Origin: Butyrivibrio sp. LC3010
GTDB lineage: Bacteria; Bacillota; Clostridia; Lachnospirales; Lachnospiraceae
Assembly: GCF_000424385.1 (NCBI RefSeq)
Contig: NZ_AUJU01000010.1
Coordinates: 99,128-163,127 of the forward strand
Length of the DNA stretch: 64,000 bases
Direction: 5' to 3'
Shown here: positions 55,951 through 64,000 of the stretch, in pieces
Layout: the number at the start of each line of letters is the position of its first letter
Numbering within the stretch: the first letter of the stretch is position 1
Translations under genes and position numbers: made by a program
The notes under the pieces: generated by a model
Told to the model about the DNA's origin: nothing
What the model saw: only the letters and a program-made list of their open reading frames with translations
Database searches by the model: none

Positions 55951-58344
55951 ATGTTTGAATTTGTAAGGGTGCACCAGTTGAACATAATGCTGTTCCTTGC
56001 AGGAATGTGCGGTATAACTGCGTTTTATGCACTTCTGTCAAAAACGTTGCCGGCAAAGAGAAAGATATACATTATATACCTTGAGTTGGATGGAATGATT
56101 CTTATGCTTGCCGACAGGTTTGCTTATATTTTTCGAGGGGATGAATCTACACTGGGATATTGGATGGTCAGGATAACCAATTTTCTGGTATTCTTTATTT
56201 CTCTTTCAGTAATTCATGCATTTAATCTGCTATTTGCAGACATACTTCGTGAAAAAGGTAATCTGGGTCGGGTGCCGATTGAGCTTCGGTTTGTGGATTT
56301 TTTTATTTCCATTGGTGAATTGCTGCTTATTGTATCCCAGTTTACAGGTCTTTACTACACCTTTGATGAGACAAACCATTATAAGAGAGAACCGGGACTT
56401 TTTGTCTGCTATGCATGTACACTGCTTTCTCTCGGATTTCAGCTCATATGTATAACAAAGTACCGTAAAAATTTAAGGCGAAGACTCAGATTTGGATTTC
56501 TGGCATTTACTATTGCCCCGATAATATCCACTATTGCCCAGATTTTTCTATATGGGCTTTCTCTCACAAATATTACTATTGTGATCATTTTGCTGATCAT
56601 ATATACCTTCACGTTGATAGATATCAATGAAACAGCTGAACTTGCAACTCAGAGTGAGATTGATTATCTGAAAAAAGAGAGTGTTAGCATAAAGAGGCTT
56701 TTCGAGCAAACCGCCAGCGCTCTGGCAACCGCGATTGATGCCAAGGACAGTCACACGCACGGACACTCTGCCAGAGTTGCGGATTATGCCAGAAGAATTG
56801 CAGTAGAGCAGGGGAAGACAGAAAAAGAATGCGATGAGATCTATTATGCGGCACTTCTTCATGATGTAGGAAAAATAGGAATTCCGGATGATATTATAGC
56901 TAAAAGCAGCAGACTTACAGACGAGGAATACGAAGAGGTTCAACAGCATGTAAGTATAGGTGAGGAGATTTTATCAAGTATTACGGAGTTCCCTTACCTT
57001 AGTATTGCGGCTAAATATCATCATGAAAGATATGATGGAACAGGTTATCCTGATAAGCTTGCAGGAGAAAACATACCTGAGATTGCGAGAATAATCTCTG
57101 TAGCGGACGCATATGATGTTATGACTTCCAAGAGAAAATACAGGGATGCGGGACCGCAGGAAAAGGTCAGAGAAGAAATCATAAAAGGTACAGGAACTCA
57201 GTTTGATCCTGTTTTTGCAAATACAATGCTTCACCTGATAGATATGGATAACACCTATGAAATGAAAGAGAGAACAGAAACCATAGGCCTTGCGGGAAAT
57301 AAGGACCTTCATCCTGCGGAGTACAGGAGCAAAATCTCAGACGGAATAATTGTTGATCAGACTCCGGTGAAAATTCATATATCCTGTAAACCGGATGAAG
57401 ATACAGAAAATGAATTTCATATACCCGCTTTGGTCCTCTATGATTCACTGGATGGAAAGATATACTACCAGCCGGATAAGATTGAAGATTTAGGCTATCT
57501 GGAATTTGGCGAGTTATGGTTTGACGGAAATAAAATCTGCAGCGGTGCAAGAGATATTCAGGTAAAGACAGAATACTCTGACAGGGAAAAATATAACGCA
57601 CTGATAAAGAGTAAAGATGTTATTGAATATGACATTGAGGCTGTAAAAATAAGAGATCACGCAAAGATAGTTATTAGCAGTAAATTTCTCAAGGTGGAAG
57701 CTATAATTGCTCTTCCGGACGCTGTAAGATACATGTATGCTGCACTTACAGGTGAGTATTGTTATATTTATAATATTTCGGCTGACAAGGCGAAAAAGCC
57801 TGTGCCCAATGATTATATACCCAGAATTGCTGAGGAGATCAGCTATATCGACAGGCTTGAAGGGGATGTTCCGAATATTCAGATTGAAGGATATCACTTT
57901 GCCAAAACTGATGGTGTGCCTGTCAGGGATGGTATGAGAATTGAATTCCATACAATGTGCCTTCCAACAGCCAGACTTATCTGGCATTGTCCTCACATAA
58001 TTTTATTCTATTCAGACGATAAAAAGGTGGATGGAAAAAATTACAGGGAATTTGCTCTCATAAGACTTGATGGTGAGTACTGGGATTCCAAGGGTCACTC
58101 TGAGAACAAGATGATCACAAACTTTACAGAGAACTTCGAATCCTGGGATGCCTGGAAGGAGCTCAATAAAAAGGGCTATAACTGCGAGCTGGAATTCAAG
58201 CGATTTGGAAGCAGAGTCACGCTTACCACCGAGAACGGGGGAATAGCCATAAAGAACATTACGAATATCCCTGAGGATGTCAAAGATGTGTATGTATCAC
58301 TTTCCGGAGACCAGGTGGCCCTCACAGAGATAAGGTATTTGTAA
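55951..58344 (+). CDS. 7TM-type HD-GYP phosphodiesterase with unknown C-terminal domain
   Basis: A 797-aa protein. Residues 1-225 have seven hydrophobic segments, probably a membrane sensor. A short coiled coil leads to the HD-GYP domain (about 245-430): DSHTHGHSARVADYARRI, LLHDVGKIGIPDDI, YHHERYDGTGYPDKLAGENIP. The remaining 340 residues are beta-rich and match no family that I recognise. Probably hydrolyses cyclic di-GMP under control of two inputs. No strong ribosome site (GGGGG) before ATG 55951; spacing to the regulator gene suggests cotranscription. Confidence 0.88.
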   Translation: MFEFVRVHQLNIMLFLAGMCGITAFYALLSKTLPAKRKIYIIYLELDGMILMLADRFAYIFRGDESTLGYWMVRITNFLVFFISLSVIHAFNLLFADILREKGNLGRVPIELRFVDFFISIGELLLIVSQFTGLYYTFDETNHYKREPGLFVCYACTLLSLGFQLICITKYRKNLRRRLRFGFLAFTIAPIISTIAQIFLYGLSLTNITIVIILLIIYTFTLIDINETAELATQSEIDYLKKESVSIKRLFEQTASALATAIDAKDSHTHGHSARVADYARRIAVEQGKTEKECDEIYYAALLHDVGKIGIPDDIIAKSSRLTDEEYEEVQQHVSIGEEILSSITEFPYLSIAAKYHHERYDGTGYPDKLAGENIPEIARIISVADAYDVMTSKRKYRDAGPQEKVREEIIKGTGTQFDPVFANTMLHLIDMDNTYEMKERTETIGLAGNKDLHPAEYRSKISDGIIVDQTPVKIHISCKPDEDTENEFHIPALVLYDSLDGKIYYQPDKIEDLGYLEFGELWFDGNKICSGARDIQVKTEYSDREKYNALIKSKDVIEYDIEAVKIRDHAKIVISSKFLKVEAIIALPDAVRYMYAALTGEYCYIYNISADKAKKPVPNDYIPRIAEEISYIDRLEGDVPNIQIEGYHFAKTDGVPVRDGMRIEFHTMCLPTARLIWHCPHIILFYSDDKKVDGKNYREFALIRLDGEYWDSKGHSENKMITNFTENFESWDAWKELNKKGYNCELEFKRFGSRVTLTTENGGIAIKNITNIPEDVKDVYVSLSGDQVALTEIRYL

Positions 58345-58417
58345 GCTAAATTACTCTTGTGCAATTGATTTATTTTAATTTCTTTACTAACAAAATTAAT
58401 CAATTTTGTATAATTGA

Positions 58418-58446
58418 TTGACAAGCGGACTTATTGGAAGTAAACT
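58418..58446 (+). promoter_or_regulatory. Promoter of the trp operon
   Basis: TTGACA (58418-58423), 17 bases, TAAACT (58441-58446), immediately upstream of the T-box leader. Confidence 0.85.
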
Positions 58447-58454
58447 TTTAAACA

Positions 58455-58742
58455 ACTTAATACTTTAAACTGATGAAGCGGAGATAACGGCAGTGATGCC
58501 TTCACAGAGAGTCCGGGGTGGTGAGAGCCGGGTAAGAAACAAGTTGTCAAATGGACCGCTGAGGGAACGATACAAAGGAATTTTACCGAGTATATCGTTA
58601 CGTAGGGCATACGTCAGTTGCCGGGGATATGTTGGTATCCTGATAAGCGCATAGCTACAAACTATGAATTCAAGGTGGCACCGCGGATATAGTATATTAT
58701 TCGTCCTTGACAGAAGTGTAATTCTGTCAGGGGCGTTTTTTT
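58455..58742 (+). ncRNA. T-box riboswitch, tryptophan type
   Basis: All T-box landmarks are present: AGAGAGTCC (58506-58514) of stem I, specifier codon TGG (58552-58554) directly before ACCGCTGAGGG, the T-box sequence AAGGTGGCACCGCGG (58672-58686) with TGGCA for pairing to the tRNA end, and a terminator (CGTCCTTGACAG / CTGTCAGGGGCG, then T7 to 58742). Uncharged tRNA-Trp bound to the leader favours the antiterminator and turns on the trp genes. The first base is approximate. Confidence 0.95.
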
Positions 58743-58832
58743 AGTGTAAAGCAGAACCATGCAACCAAAATTACCTGAATGCTTGCAGCAATGCATAGTA
58801 GAAAATAAAAGTCACAGCGAGGAGGAAGTACA

Positions 58833-59867
58833 ATGATCAAGGAAGCAATCGTAAAAATCGTAAACAAAGAGGATCTCACATACAATGAGGCTTATGCAGT
58901 TATGAATGAGATAATGGGCGGTGAGACAACTCCCACACAGAATGCTGCATTTTTATCAGCTCTTTCAACAAAGAGTGCAAGGGCAGAGACAACAGAGGAG
59001 ATTGCAGGTTGTGCAGCAGCCATGAGAGATCATGCAACAAAGGTTGACACTGGCATGGATGTGTTCGAAATCGTTGGCACAGGCGGAGATAACGCTCACA
59101 GCTTCAATATCTCAACTACTTCAGCTCTCGTGGCTGCAGCAGGCGGAATGAAGGTTGCAAAGCACGGCAACAGGGCAGCATCTTCAAACTGTGGAACAGC
59201 TGACTGTCTTGAGGCTCTTGGAGTGAATATTCAGCAAAGTCCTGAAAAATGCATAGAGCTTCTTGAAGAAGTAGGAATGTGTTTCTTCTTTGCTCAGAAG
59301 TATCACACCTCAATGAAATATGTAGGTGCCATCAGAAAAGAGCTTGGCTTCAGAACAGTTTTCAATATCCTTGGACCTCTCACAAATCCCGGTTCACCTA
59401 CAATGCAGCTCCTTGGTGTATATGATGAATATCTTGTTGAGCCACTTGCACAGGTTCTTATCAATCTCGGTGTAAAGAGAGGCATGGTGGTGTATGGCAT
59501 GGATAAGCTGGATGAGATTTCTATGAGCGCACCGACTAAGATCTGTGAGATCAAGGACGGATGGTATAAATGCTACACAATCACACCTGAGGAATTCGGT
59601 TTTGAGAGATGCACAAAGGATGATTTAAAGGGTGGTTCACCTGAAGAGAATGCTGAGATTACAAGAAAAATCCTGGGCGGAGAAAAAGGACACAAGAGAA
59701 ACGCTGTTTTATTGAATGCAGGCGCATCACTTTACATCGGAGGCAAGGCTGACAGCTTCAAGGATGGAATAGAGCTGGCTGCTGAAATCATTGATTCAGG
59801 AAAGGCTTTGGATACACTTGAAAAGCTTATCGAGGTAAGTAACCGCGAGGCTGAGATGACAGCCTGA
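58833..59867 (+). CDS. trpD: Anthranilate phosphoribosyltransferase
   Basis: A 344-aa enzyme joining anthranilate to PRPP. PRPP site [14 protein letters not shown], then [21 protein letters not shown] and [17 protein letters not shown] lies before ATG 58833. First gene after the T-box: trpE and trpG, which normally come first, are absent, so anthranilate synthase must be coded elsewhere. Confidence 0.97.
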   Translation: MIKEAIVKIVNKEDLTYNEAYAVMNEIMGGETTPTQNAAFLSALSTKSARAETTEEIAGCAAAMRDHATKVDTGMDVFEIVGTGGDNAHSFNISTTSALVAAAGGMKVAKHGNRAASSNCGTADCLEALGVNIQQSPEKCIELLEEVGMCFFFAQKYHTSMKYVGAIRKELGFRTVFNILGPLTNPGSPTMQLLGVYDEYLVEPLAQVLINLGVKRGMVVYGMDKLDEISMSAPTKICEIKDGWYKCYTITPEEFGFERCTKDDLKGGSPEENAEITRKILGGEKGHKRNAVLLNAGASLYIGGKADSFKDGIELAAEIIDSGKALDTLEKLIEVSNREAEMTA

Positions 59868-59921
59868 TTCTGCAGGGGAGTGATAATAAGTTATTAAAAA
59901 ATTGGAATGACCTATGATAAA

Positions 59922-59964
59922 CGACATCAGGACTTCTCCCATAAAGGTGATCCGCCTGATGTCG
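59922..59964 (+). other. Hairpin between trpD and trpC
   Basis: CGACATCAGG (59922-59931) pairs perfectly with CCTGATGTCG (59955-59964); a second small stem AAGTG/CACTT follows at 59974-59987. There is no T run, so it is more likely an RNA-processing or stability element than a terminator. Confidence 0.5.
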
Positions 59965-60009
59965 AGTTACCGCAAGTGATAACACTTAGGCCGAATGGAT
60001 GAAAAATAT

Positions 60010-60789
60010 ATGACAATTTTAGATGAACTCTCTGAATATGCAAAAGTAAGAGTAGAAAAAGCAAAACAGAATAAATCATTAGAGGATCTTAGATTTGAGG
60101 CAGAAGCACTTCCAAAAGGCGATTTTTCATTTGAGAAGGCGCTGAGAAAAGAAGGAATGTCCTTTATCTGTGAATGTAAGAAGGCATCGCCCTCAAAGGG
60201 AATTATCGCTGAGGATTTTCCATATCTGGATATTGCGCTGGATTATGAAAAGGCAGGTGCTGACTGCATCTCGGTTCTCACAGAACCCAAGTGGTTTCTG
60301 GGAGATGACAGATACCTTAAGGAGATAGCAGACAACGTAAAGATTCCCTGCCTCAGAAAAGACTTTACAGTTGATGAATACATGATCTACGAGGCAAAGG
60401 TGCTGGGAGCTTCAGCCGTTCTTCTTATCTGCAGCATTCTCGATGCAGAGCAGATGAGTGAGTACATACAAATCTGTGATGAACTTGGTTTATCAGCCCT
60501 TGTGGAAGCCCATGATGAAGCTGAAATAGAGATGGGACTTGATGCAGGTGCAAGAATAATCGGTGTTAACAACAGAAATCTGAAGGACTTTTCAGTGGAC
60601 ACCTCAAACAGCATGAGATTTACACAGATGATTCCCAAGGATGTTATCTATGTATCAGAGAGTGGAATCAGAAATGCAGAAGATGTGAGAATCCTAAGGG
60701 AAAACGGAGTGTCCGCAGTACTTGTAGGAGAAGCACTCATGAGGGCTTTTGACAGGAAGAAGGCTCTTTTGGAGCTTAAGGGCATCTAA
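60010..60789 (+). CDS. trpC: Indole-3-glycerol phosphate synthase
   Basis: A 259-aa TIM-barrel enzyme closing the indole ring from CdRP. Motifs: ECKKASPSKG, LRKDFTVDEYMIYEAKVLGA, GVNNRNLKDFSVD, VSESGI and VLVGEALM. ATG 60010 gives the typical start MTILDELSEYAKVRV; an ATG five codons upstream (59995) is also possible, both with weak ribosome sites. Confidence 0.96.
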   Translation: MTILDELSEYAKVRVEKAKQNKSLEDLRFEAEALPKGDFSFEKALRKEGMSFICECKKASPSKGIIAEDFPYLDIALDYEKAGADCISVLTEPKWFLGDDRYLKEIADNVKIPCLRKDFTVDEYMIYEAKVLGASAVLLICSILDAEQMSEYIQICDELGLSALVEAHDEAEIEMGLDAGARIIGVNNRNLKDFSVDTSNSMRFTQMIPKDVIYVSESGIRNAEDVRILRENGVSAVLVGEALMRAFDRKKALLELKGI

Positions 60790-60922
60790 ACAATTTCTTG
60801 AATGCAGAGTAGAATGCCATTTTCAAAAATAAAGCAATTGGTATGGCATGGCTTTGGAATTTCATAATATTAAAAAATTCATTTGACAGGTAAATGGATT
60901 TTGAATTTGCAGGAAAAACAAA

Positions 60923-61570
60923 ATGACAAAAATAAAATTTTGCGGACTTAGAAGAGAGCAGGATATTACAATTTCAAATGAGCTCAGGCCTGATTATATA
61001 GGCTTTGTTTTCTGGGAAAAAAGTAAGAGGTATGTGACTTTTGAAGAGGCAAAAGGACTAAAACAAAAGCTGGACAAAAGCATAAAAGCGGTTGGTGTTT
61101 TTGTGGATGAAGAGCCTGAGGTAGTTGCAGAAATAGCAAATAATAAGACTATCGATATCATTCAGCTCCACGGACATGAGGATGAAGAGTATATAGAAAA
61201 GCTCCGCAAAATGACTGATGCCAAAATTATAAAAGCCTTTCAAATCAGAAATGTGAAGGGCATCGAATCCGGTGGTGGAAATGGTGAGAATAAGAAAATT
61301 GATAGGAAAATTGAACAGATCAATAATTCCTCTGCAGATATGGTTCTAATCGATTCCGGCCAGGGAACAGGGAAAGCCTTCAATTGGGAGATTTTGCAAA
61401 AAGTAACCCGTCCGTATTTTCTTGCAGGCGGAATAAATATTGAAAATATCGAAGAAGCAATACAGATATCTCCTTTTGCCATCGATGTCAGTTCTGGAAT
61501 TGAAACAGGTGGCGTAAAGGATGAGGAGAAAATGAAAAAAATCGTAGCAGCTAAAAGGAGTAAACAATGA
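60923..61570 (+). CDS. trpF: Phosphoribosylanthranilate isomerase
   Basis: A 215-aa TIM-barrel enzyme (PRA to CdRP). [11 protein letters not shown] at the start, [16 protein letters not shown] and [15 protein letters not shown] polar insert of about 20 residues ([15 protein letters not shown]) lies in the middle. AGGAAAA before ATG 60923. Its last four bases overlap the trpB start. The preceding 133 bases hold no gene. Confidence 0.96.
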   Translation: MTKIKFCGLRREQDITISNELRPDYIGFVFWEKSKRYVTFEEAKGLKQKLDKSIKAVGVFVDEEPEVVAEIANNKTIDIIQLHGHEDEEYIEKLRKMTDAKIIKAFQIRNVKGIESGGGNGENKKIDRKIEQINNSSADMVLIDSGQGTGKAFNWEILQKVTRPYFLAGGINIENIEEAIQISPFAIDVSSGIETGGVKDEEKMKKIVAAKRSKQ

Positions 61571-62757
61571 CAGTATCAAAGGGAAGATTCGGAGTCCACG
61601 GTGGACAGTATATACCTGAAACTCTTATGAATGCAGTGATAGAGCTTGAGAAAGCCTATGATCATTATAAGAATGATCCAGAGTTTAATGCAGAGCTATC
61701 AGAACTGTTAAATGAGTATGCAGGAAGACCATCAAGACTTTACTATGCAAAAAAAATGACTAAAGATCTTGGTGGGGCAAAGATTTATCTAAAGCGTGAG
61801 GACTTAAATCATACCGGTTCCCATAAGATTAATAATGTTTTGGGTCAGGCACTTCTTGCAAAGAAGATGGGAAAAACCAGACTTATAGCTGAAACCGGTG
61901 CAGGACAGCACGGCGTTGCCACAGCAACCGCAGCAGCCCTTATGGGAATGGAATGTGTTGTTTTCATGGGAAAAGAGGACACAGAGAGACAGGCACTTAA
62001 TGTCTACAGAATGCGCCTCCTTGGGGCTGAAGTAATACCTGTTACTTCAGGAACAGCAACCCTTAAGGATGCAGTATCAGAGGCTATGAGAGAGTGGACA
62101 ACGAGAATTGATGATACTCATTATTGTCTTGGCTCCGTAATGGGACCTCATCCTTTTCCTACAATAGTCCGCGATTTTCAGTCAGTAATCTCAAAGGAAA
62201 TCAAACAGCAGATTCTTGAAAAGGAAGGCAGACTTCCAAGCGCTGTTATTGCATGTGTAGGCGGCGGATCAAACGCCATCGGAAGCTTTTACAACTTTAT
62301 CGAGGACGAGGGAGTAAGACTCATAGGCTGCGAAGCAGCAGGCCGCGGAATAGACACATTTGAGACAGCTGCAACAATAAATACCGGAAAGCTTGGGATT
62401 TTCCACGGAATGAAATCATATTTCTGCCAGGATGAATACGGACAGATAGCACCTGTTTACTCCATATCTGCAGGACTTGACTATCCGGGAGTAGGACCTG
62501 AGCACGCTCATCTTCATGACATCGGAAGAGCTGAATACGTTCCTGTTACAGATGATGAGGCAGTTAATGCATTTGAATATTTATCAAAGACAGAGGGCAT
62601 AATTCCTGCGATCGAGTCATCACACGCAGTAGCCCATGCGATTAAAATAGCACCGACCATGAGTAAGGACGACATAATTGTAATTACTATCTCAGGAAGA
62701 GGCGATAAGGACTGTGCAGCAATTGCCAGATACAGAGGGGAGGATATCCATGAGTAA
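61567..62757 (+). CDS. trpB: Tryptophan synthase beta chain
   Basis: A 396-aa PLP enzyme making tryptophan from indole and serine. PLP-Lys in [31 protein letters not shown], and [10 protein letters not shown] for phosphate binding. AAAGGAG overlaps the end of trpF; the gene overlaps trpA by eight bases. Confidence 0.98.
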   Translation: MTVSKGRFGVHGGQYIPETLMNAVIELEKAYDHYKNDPEFNAELSELLNEYAGRPSRLYYAKKMTKDLGGAKIYLKREDLNHTGSHKINNVLGQALLAKKMGKTRLIAETGAGQHGVATATAAALMGMECVVFMGKEDTERQALNVYRMRLLGAEVIPVTSGTATLKDAVSEAMREWTTRIDDTHYCLGSVMGPHPFPTIVRDFQSVISKEIKQQILEKEGRLPSAVIACVGGGSNAIGSFYNFIEDEGVRLIGCEAAGRGIDTFETAATINTGKLGIFHGMKSYFCQDEYGQIAPVYSISAGLDYPGVGPEHAHLHDIGRAEYVPVTDDEAVNAFEYLSKTEGIIPAIESSHAVAHAIKIAPTMSKDDIIVITISGRGDKDCAAIARYRGEDIHE

Positions 62758-63520
62758 AATAGCAGAAGCATTTAGCAACAAAAAGGCGTTCATACCATTT
62801 ATAACCTGTGGTGATCCGGACCTTAACACAACCAGGAAAATCATAGGAGAGCTTGTGAAAAACGGAGCAGACCTTATTGAGCTTGGCATCCCTTTTTCAG
62901 ATCCTACAGCCGAAGGTCCTGTGATTCAGGGCGCAAATATCAGAGCTTTGAAAAATGGAATAACTACTGACGACATTTTTGAGATGGTAAAGGAAGTCAG
63001 AAAAGATGTCACAATTCCAATGGTGTTTATGACCTATGCTAATGTGATCTTTTCCTATGGCATGGACAGATTCTTTGAGAAATGCAAGGAAATTGGGATG
63101 GATGGCGTTATTCTACCTGACGTTCCCTATGAAGAGAAGGAAGAATTTGAAGTCACAGCTTCTCAGTATGGAATTGATTTTATTTCAATGGTGGCACCTA
63201 CCTCAGAGGAGAGAATTGCAACCATAGCTAAAGATGCAAAGGGCTTTATTTACATAGTTTCAAGTCTTGGCGTAACAGGAACAAGAACCAAAATAAACAG
63301 TAATGTAAAGGGACTTGTTGAAAAGATAAGAAAAGCTACTGATGTTCCCTGCGCGGTGGGTTTTGGAATCTCCACTCCTGAACAGGCATCAGAAATGGCA
63401 AGTATCTCTGACGGTGCAATCGTTGGGTCAGCAATTGTCCGAATTATTGAACAGTATGGAAAAGACGCACCAGCTCACGTTGGACAGTTTGTTAACAATA
63501 TGAAGAGTGCATATGCTTGA
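62750..63520 (+). CDS. trpA: Tryptophan synthase alpha chain
   Basis: A 256-aa TIM-barrel enzyme cleaving indole-3-glycerol phosphate. Catalytic Glu in [16 protein letters not shown], the loop SSLGVTGTR and the phosphate site [12 protein letters not shown] 62750 follows GGGGAGG; the frame is open 12 codons upstream in trpB. Last gene of the operon; no clear intrinsic terminator follows. Confidence 0.97.
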   Translation: MSKIAEAFSNKKAFIPFITCGDPDLNTTRKIIGELVKNGADLIELGIPFSDPTAEGPVIQGANIRALKNGITTDDIFEMVKEVRKDVTIPMVFMTYANVIFSYGMDRFFEKCKEIGMDGVILPDVPYEEKEEFEVTASQYGIDFISMVAPTSEERIATIAKDAKGFIYIVSSLGVTGTRTKINSNVKGLVEKIRKATDVPCAVGFGISTPEQASEMASISDGAIVGSAIVRIIEQYGKDAPAHVGQFVNNMKSAYA

Positions 63521-63523
63521 TAT

Positions 63524-63613
63524 TCTTTAGTGTAACAAGAGGAATAAAGACAATCTTTAGTGTAACAAGAGAAATAAAGACATTTTTTGATATAGCAATT
63601 GGAATAAAGTTTT
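63524..63613. repeat. Three tandem 30-bp repeats after trpA
   Basis: TCTTTAGTGTAACAAGA begins at 63524 and 63554, each followed by RAATAAAGACA; a third, diverged copy (TTTTGATATAGCAATTGG) begins at about 63584. Period 30. No coding signal. Confidence 0.75.
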
Positions 63614-63628
63614 TTTGTGTTGGCGTTG

Positions 63629-63711
63629 AAGGAGTCCCAATGTGACATTTACCGATTAAGACTCCCTTCGCGGGTACATCGTTACGATCTGTAATCAGTC
63701 AGGGCGCGAAG
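63629..63711. other. Nested inverted repeats, structured intergenic DNA/RNA
   Basis: GGAGTC (63631-63636) pairs with GACTCC (63660-63665); CTTCGCG (63666-63672) pairs with CGCGAAG (63705-63711) around an ATCG-TTA-CGAT hairpin. Function unknown. The 170 bases that follow to 63884 show no gene. Confidence 0.5.
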
Positions 63712-63884
63712 AAATTTGAAATAGACTGTGAGGATTGTAATAGAGTTTAGGGTAAGGATGAGTCCTTGAAGAAGAATGATACATTAGTGACTGACTATAA
63801 AATAACACATTTATATCAGCATTCAGTCTCATAAGACAATAACACTATAACAGACTGATCACTGACAGTATTTTTTTTCTCGAA

Positions 63885-64000
63885 GAGGGAGTCTAATAAA
63901 AACAGGTACGCGAATAGACTGCATGGCAGGCATAAGTAAAAGGCCGCAGAGGGAGTCTATGGAAAGCAAGTACGCGAATAGACTGCATGGCAGGCATAAG
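63885..64000. repeat. Two 64-bp direct repeats at the window end, array probably continues
   Basis: GAGGGAGTCTA occurs at 63885 and 63949, and TACGCGAATAGACTGCATGG plus CAGGCATAAG follows in both. Within each unit AGTCTA pairs with TAGACT, while the loop differs (ATAAAAAC versus TGGAAAGC). The 64-base period is not a multiple of three, so this is unlikely to code for a repeat protein. The second unit reaches the window edge. Confidence 0.8.

Noticed and set aside
63885..64000. CRISPR array
   Set aside because: Only two units are visible; the units are almost identical throughout with an 8-base variable loop, and no cas genes are present.

Overview
The window looks like a chromosomal segment from a low-GC anaerobic Clostridium-type bacterium of the family Lachnospiraceae, most likely Butyrivibrio or a close relative. 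This is inferred from protein style and codon use, a Trp T-box, the GlpP/anaerobic glycerol operon type, MalF/MalG-like sugar uptake and the abundance of HD-GYP signalling. There are no rRNA or tRNA genes, no CRISPR array, no phage and no intact transposase. Most genes lie on the plus strand; the minus strand carries a secreted protease, rnpB, rpsT and an acyltransferase.

Layout. 1-860: end of a nucleoside kinase. 989-2327 (minus): trypsin-like protease and the RNase P RNA. 2535-8076: a 986-aa coiled-coil repeat protein, then two COG0523/CobW-type GTPases, one with a large His-rich repeat. 8309-14742: rpsT, lepA, hemW (with an internal tandem repeat), a MATE exporter and pilT. 15050-17898: comM-dprA. 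18005-25706: a sugar ABC transporter (lipoprotein, two permeases), its LacI-type regulator and a GH35 beta-galactosidase-like enzyme, with several LacI-type operator candidates in front. 26088-33069: a small protein, a GT-C-like membrane protein, a transglutaminase-like protein, a metallophosphoesterase, a NUDIX hydrolase, a membrane-tethered serpin and another small protein. 33419-38913: glycerol regulon (glpP, glpK, two flavoprotein oxidoreductases, DUF1667 protein). 39145-44737: phosphonate-type ABC transporter (phnD, phnC, two phnE) and a 5'-nucleotidase. 44748-45935 (minus): acyltransferase interrupted in frame by a repeat element. 46196-58344: signalling island (FIST protein, soluble chemoreceptor, two HD-GYP proteins, a giant hybrid histidine kinase, a response regulator). 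58418-63520: Trp T-box and trpDCFBA. 63521-64000: non-coding tandem and inverted repeats running off the window.

The most unusual aspect is the density of palindromic repeats. One family has four copies (about 14795, 35668, 40390, 44940). Each starts with a hairpin whose two arms differ between copies yet still pair, followed by a conserved core. One copy lies inside the acyltransferase gene and is translated, reminiscent of the Rickettsia palindromic elements. A second family brackets the sugar permease genes. A separate 143-bp element at 54975-55117 has inverted ends and a perfect 9-bp flanking duplication, the signature of a MITE. Other points of interest are the paired metal-chaperone-like GTPases, a consensus promoter followed at once by a strong terminator in front of phnD, and a recurring 11-bp-period motif that may be a PhoB/OmpR-family site.
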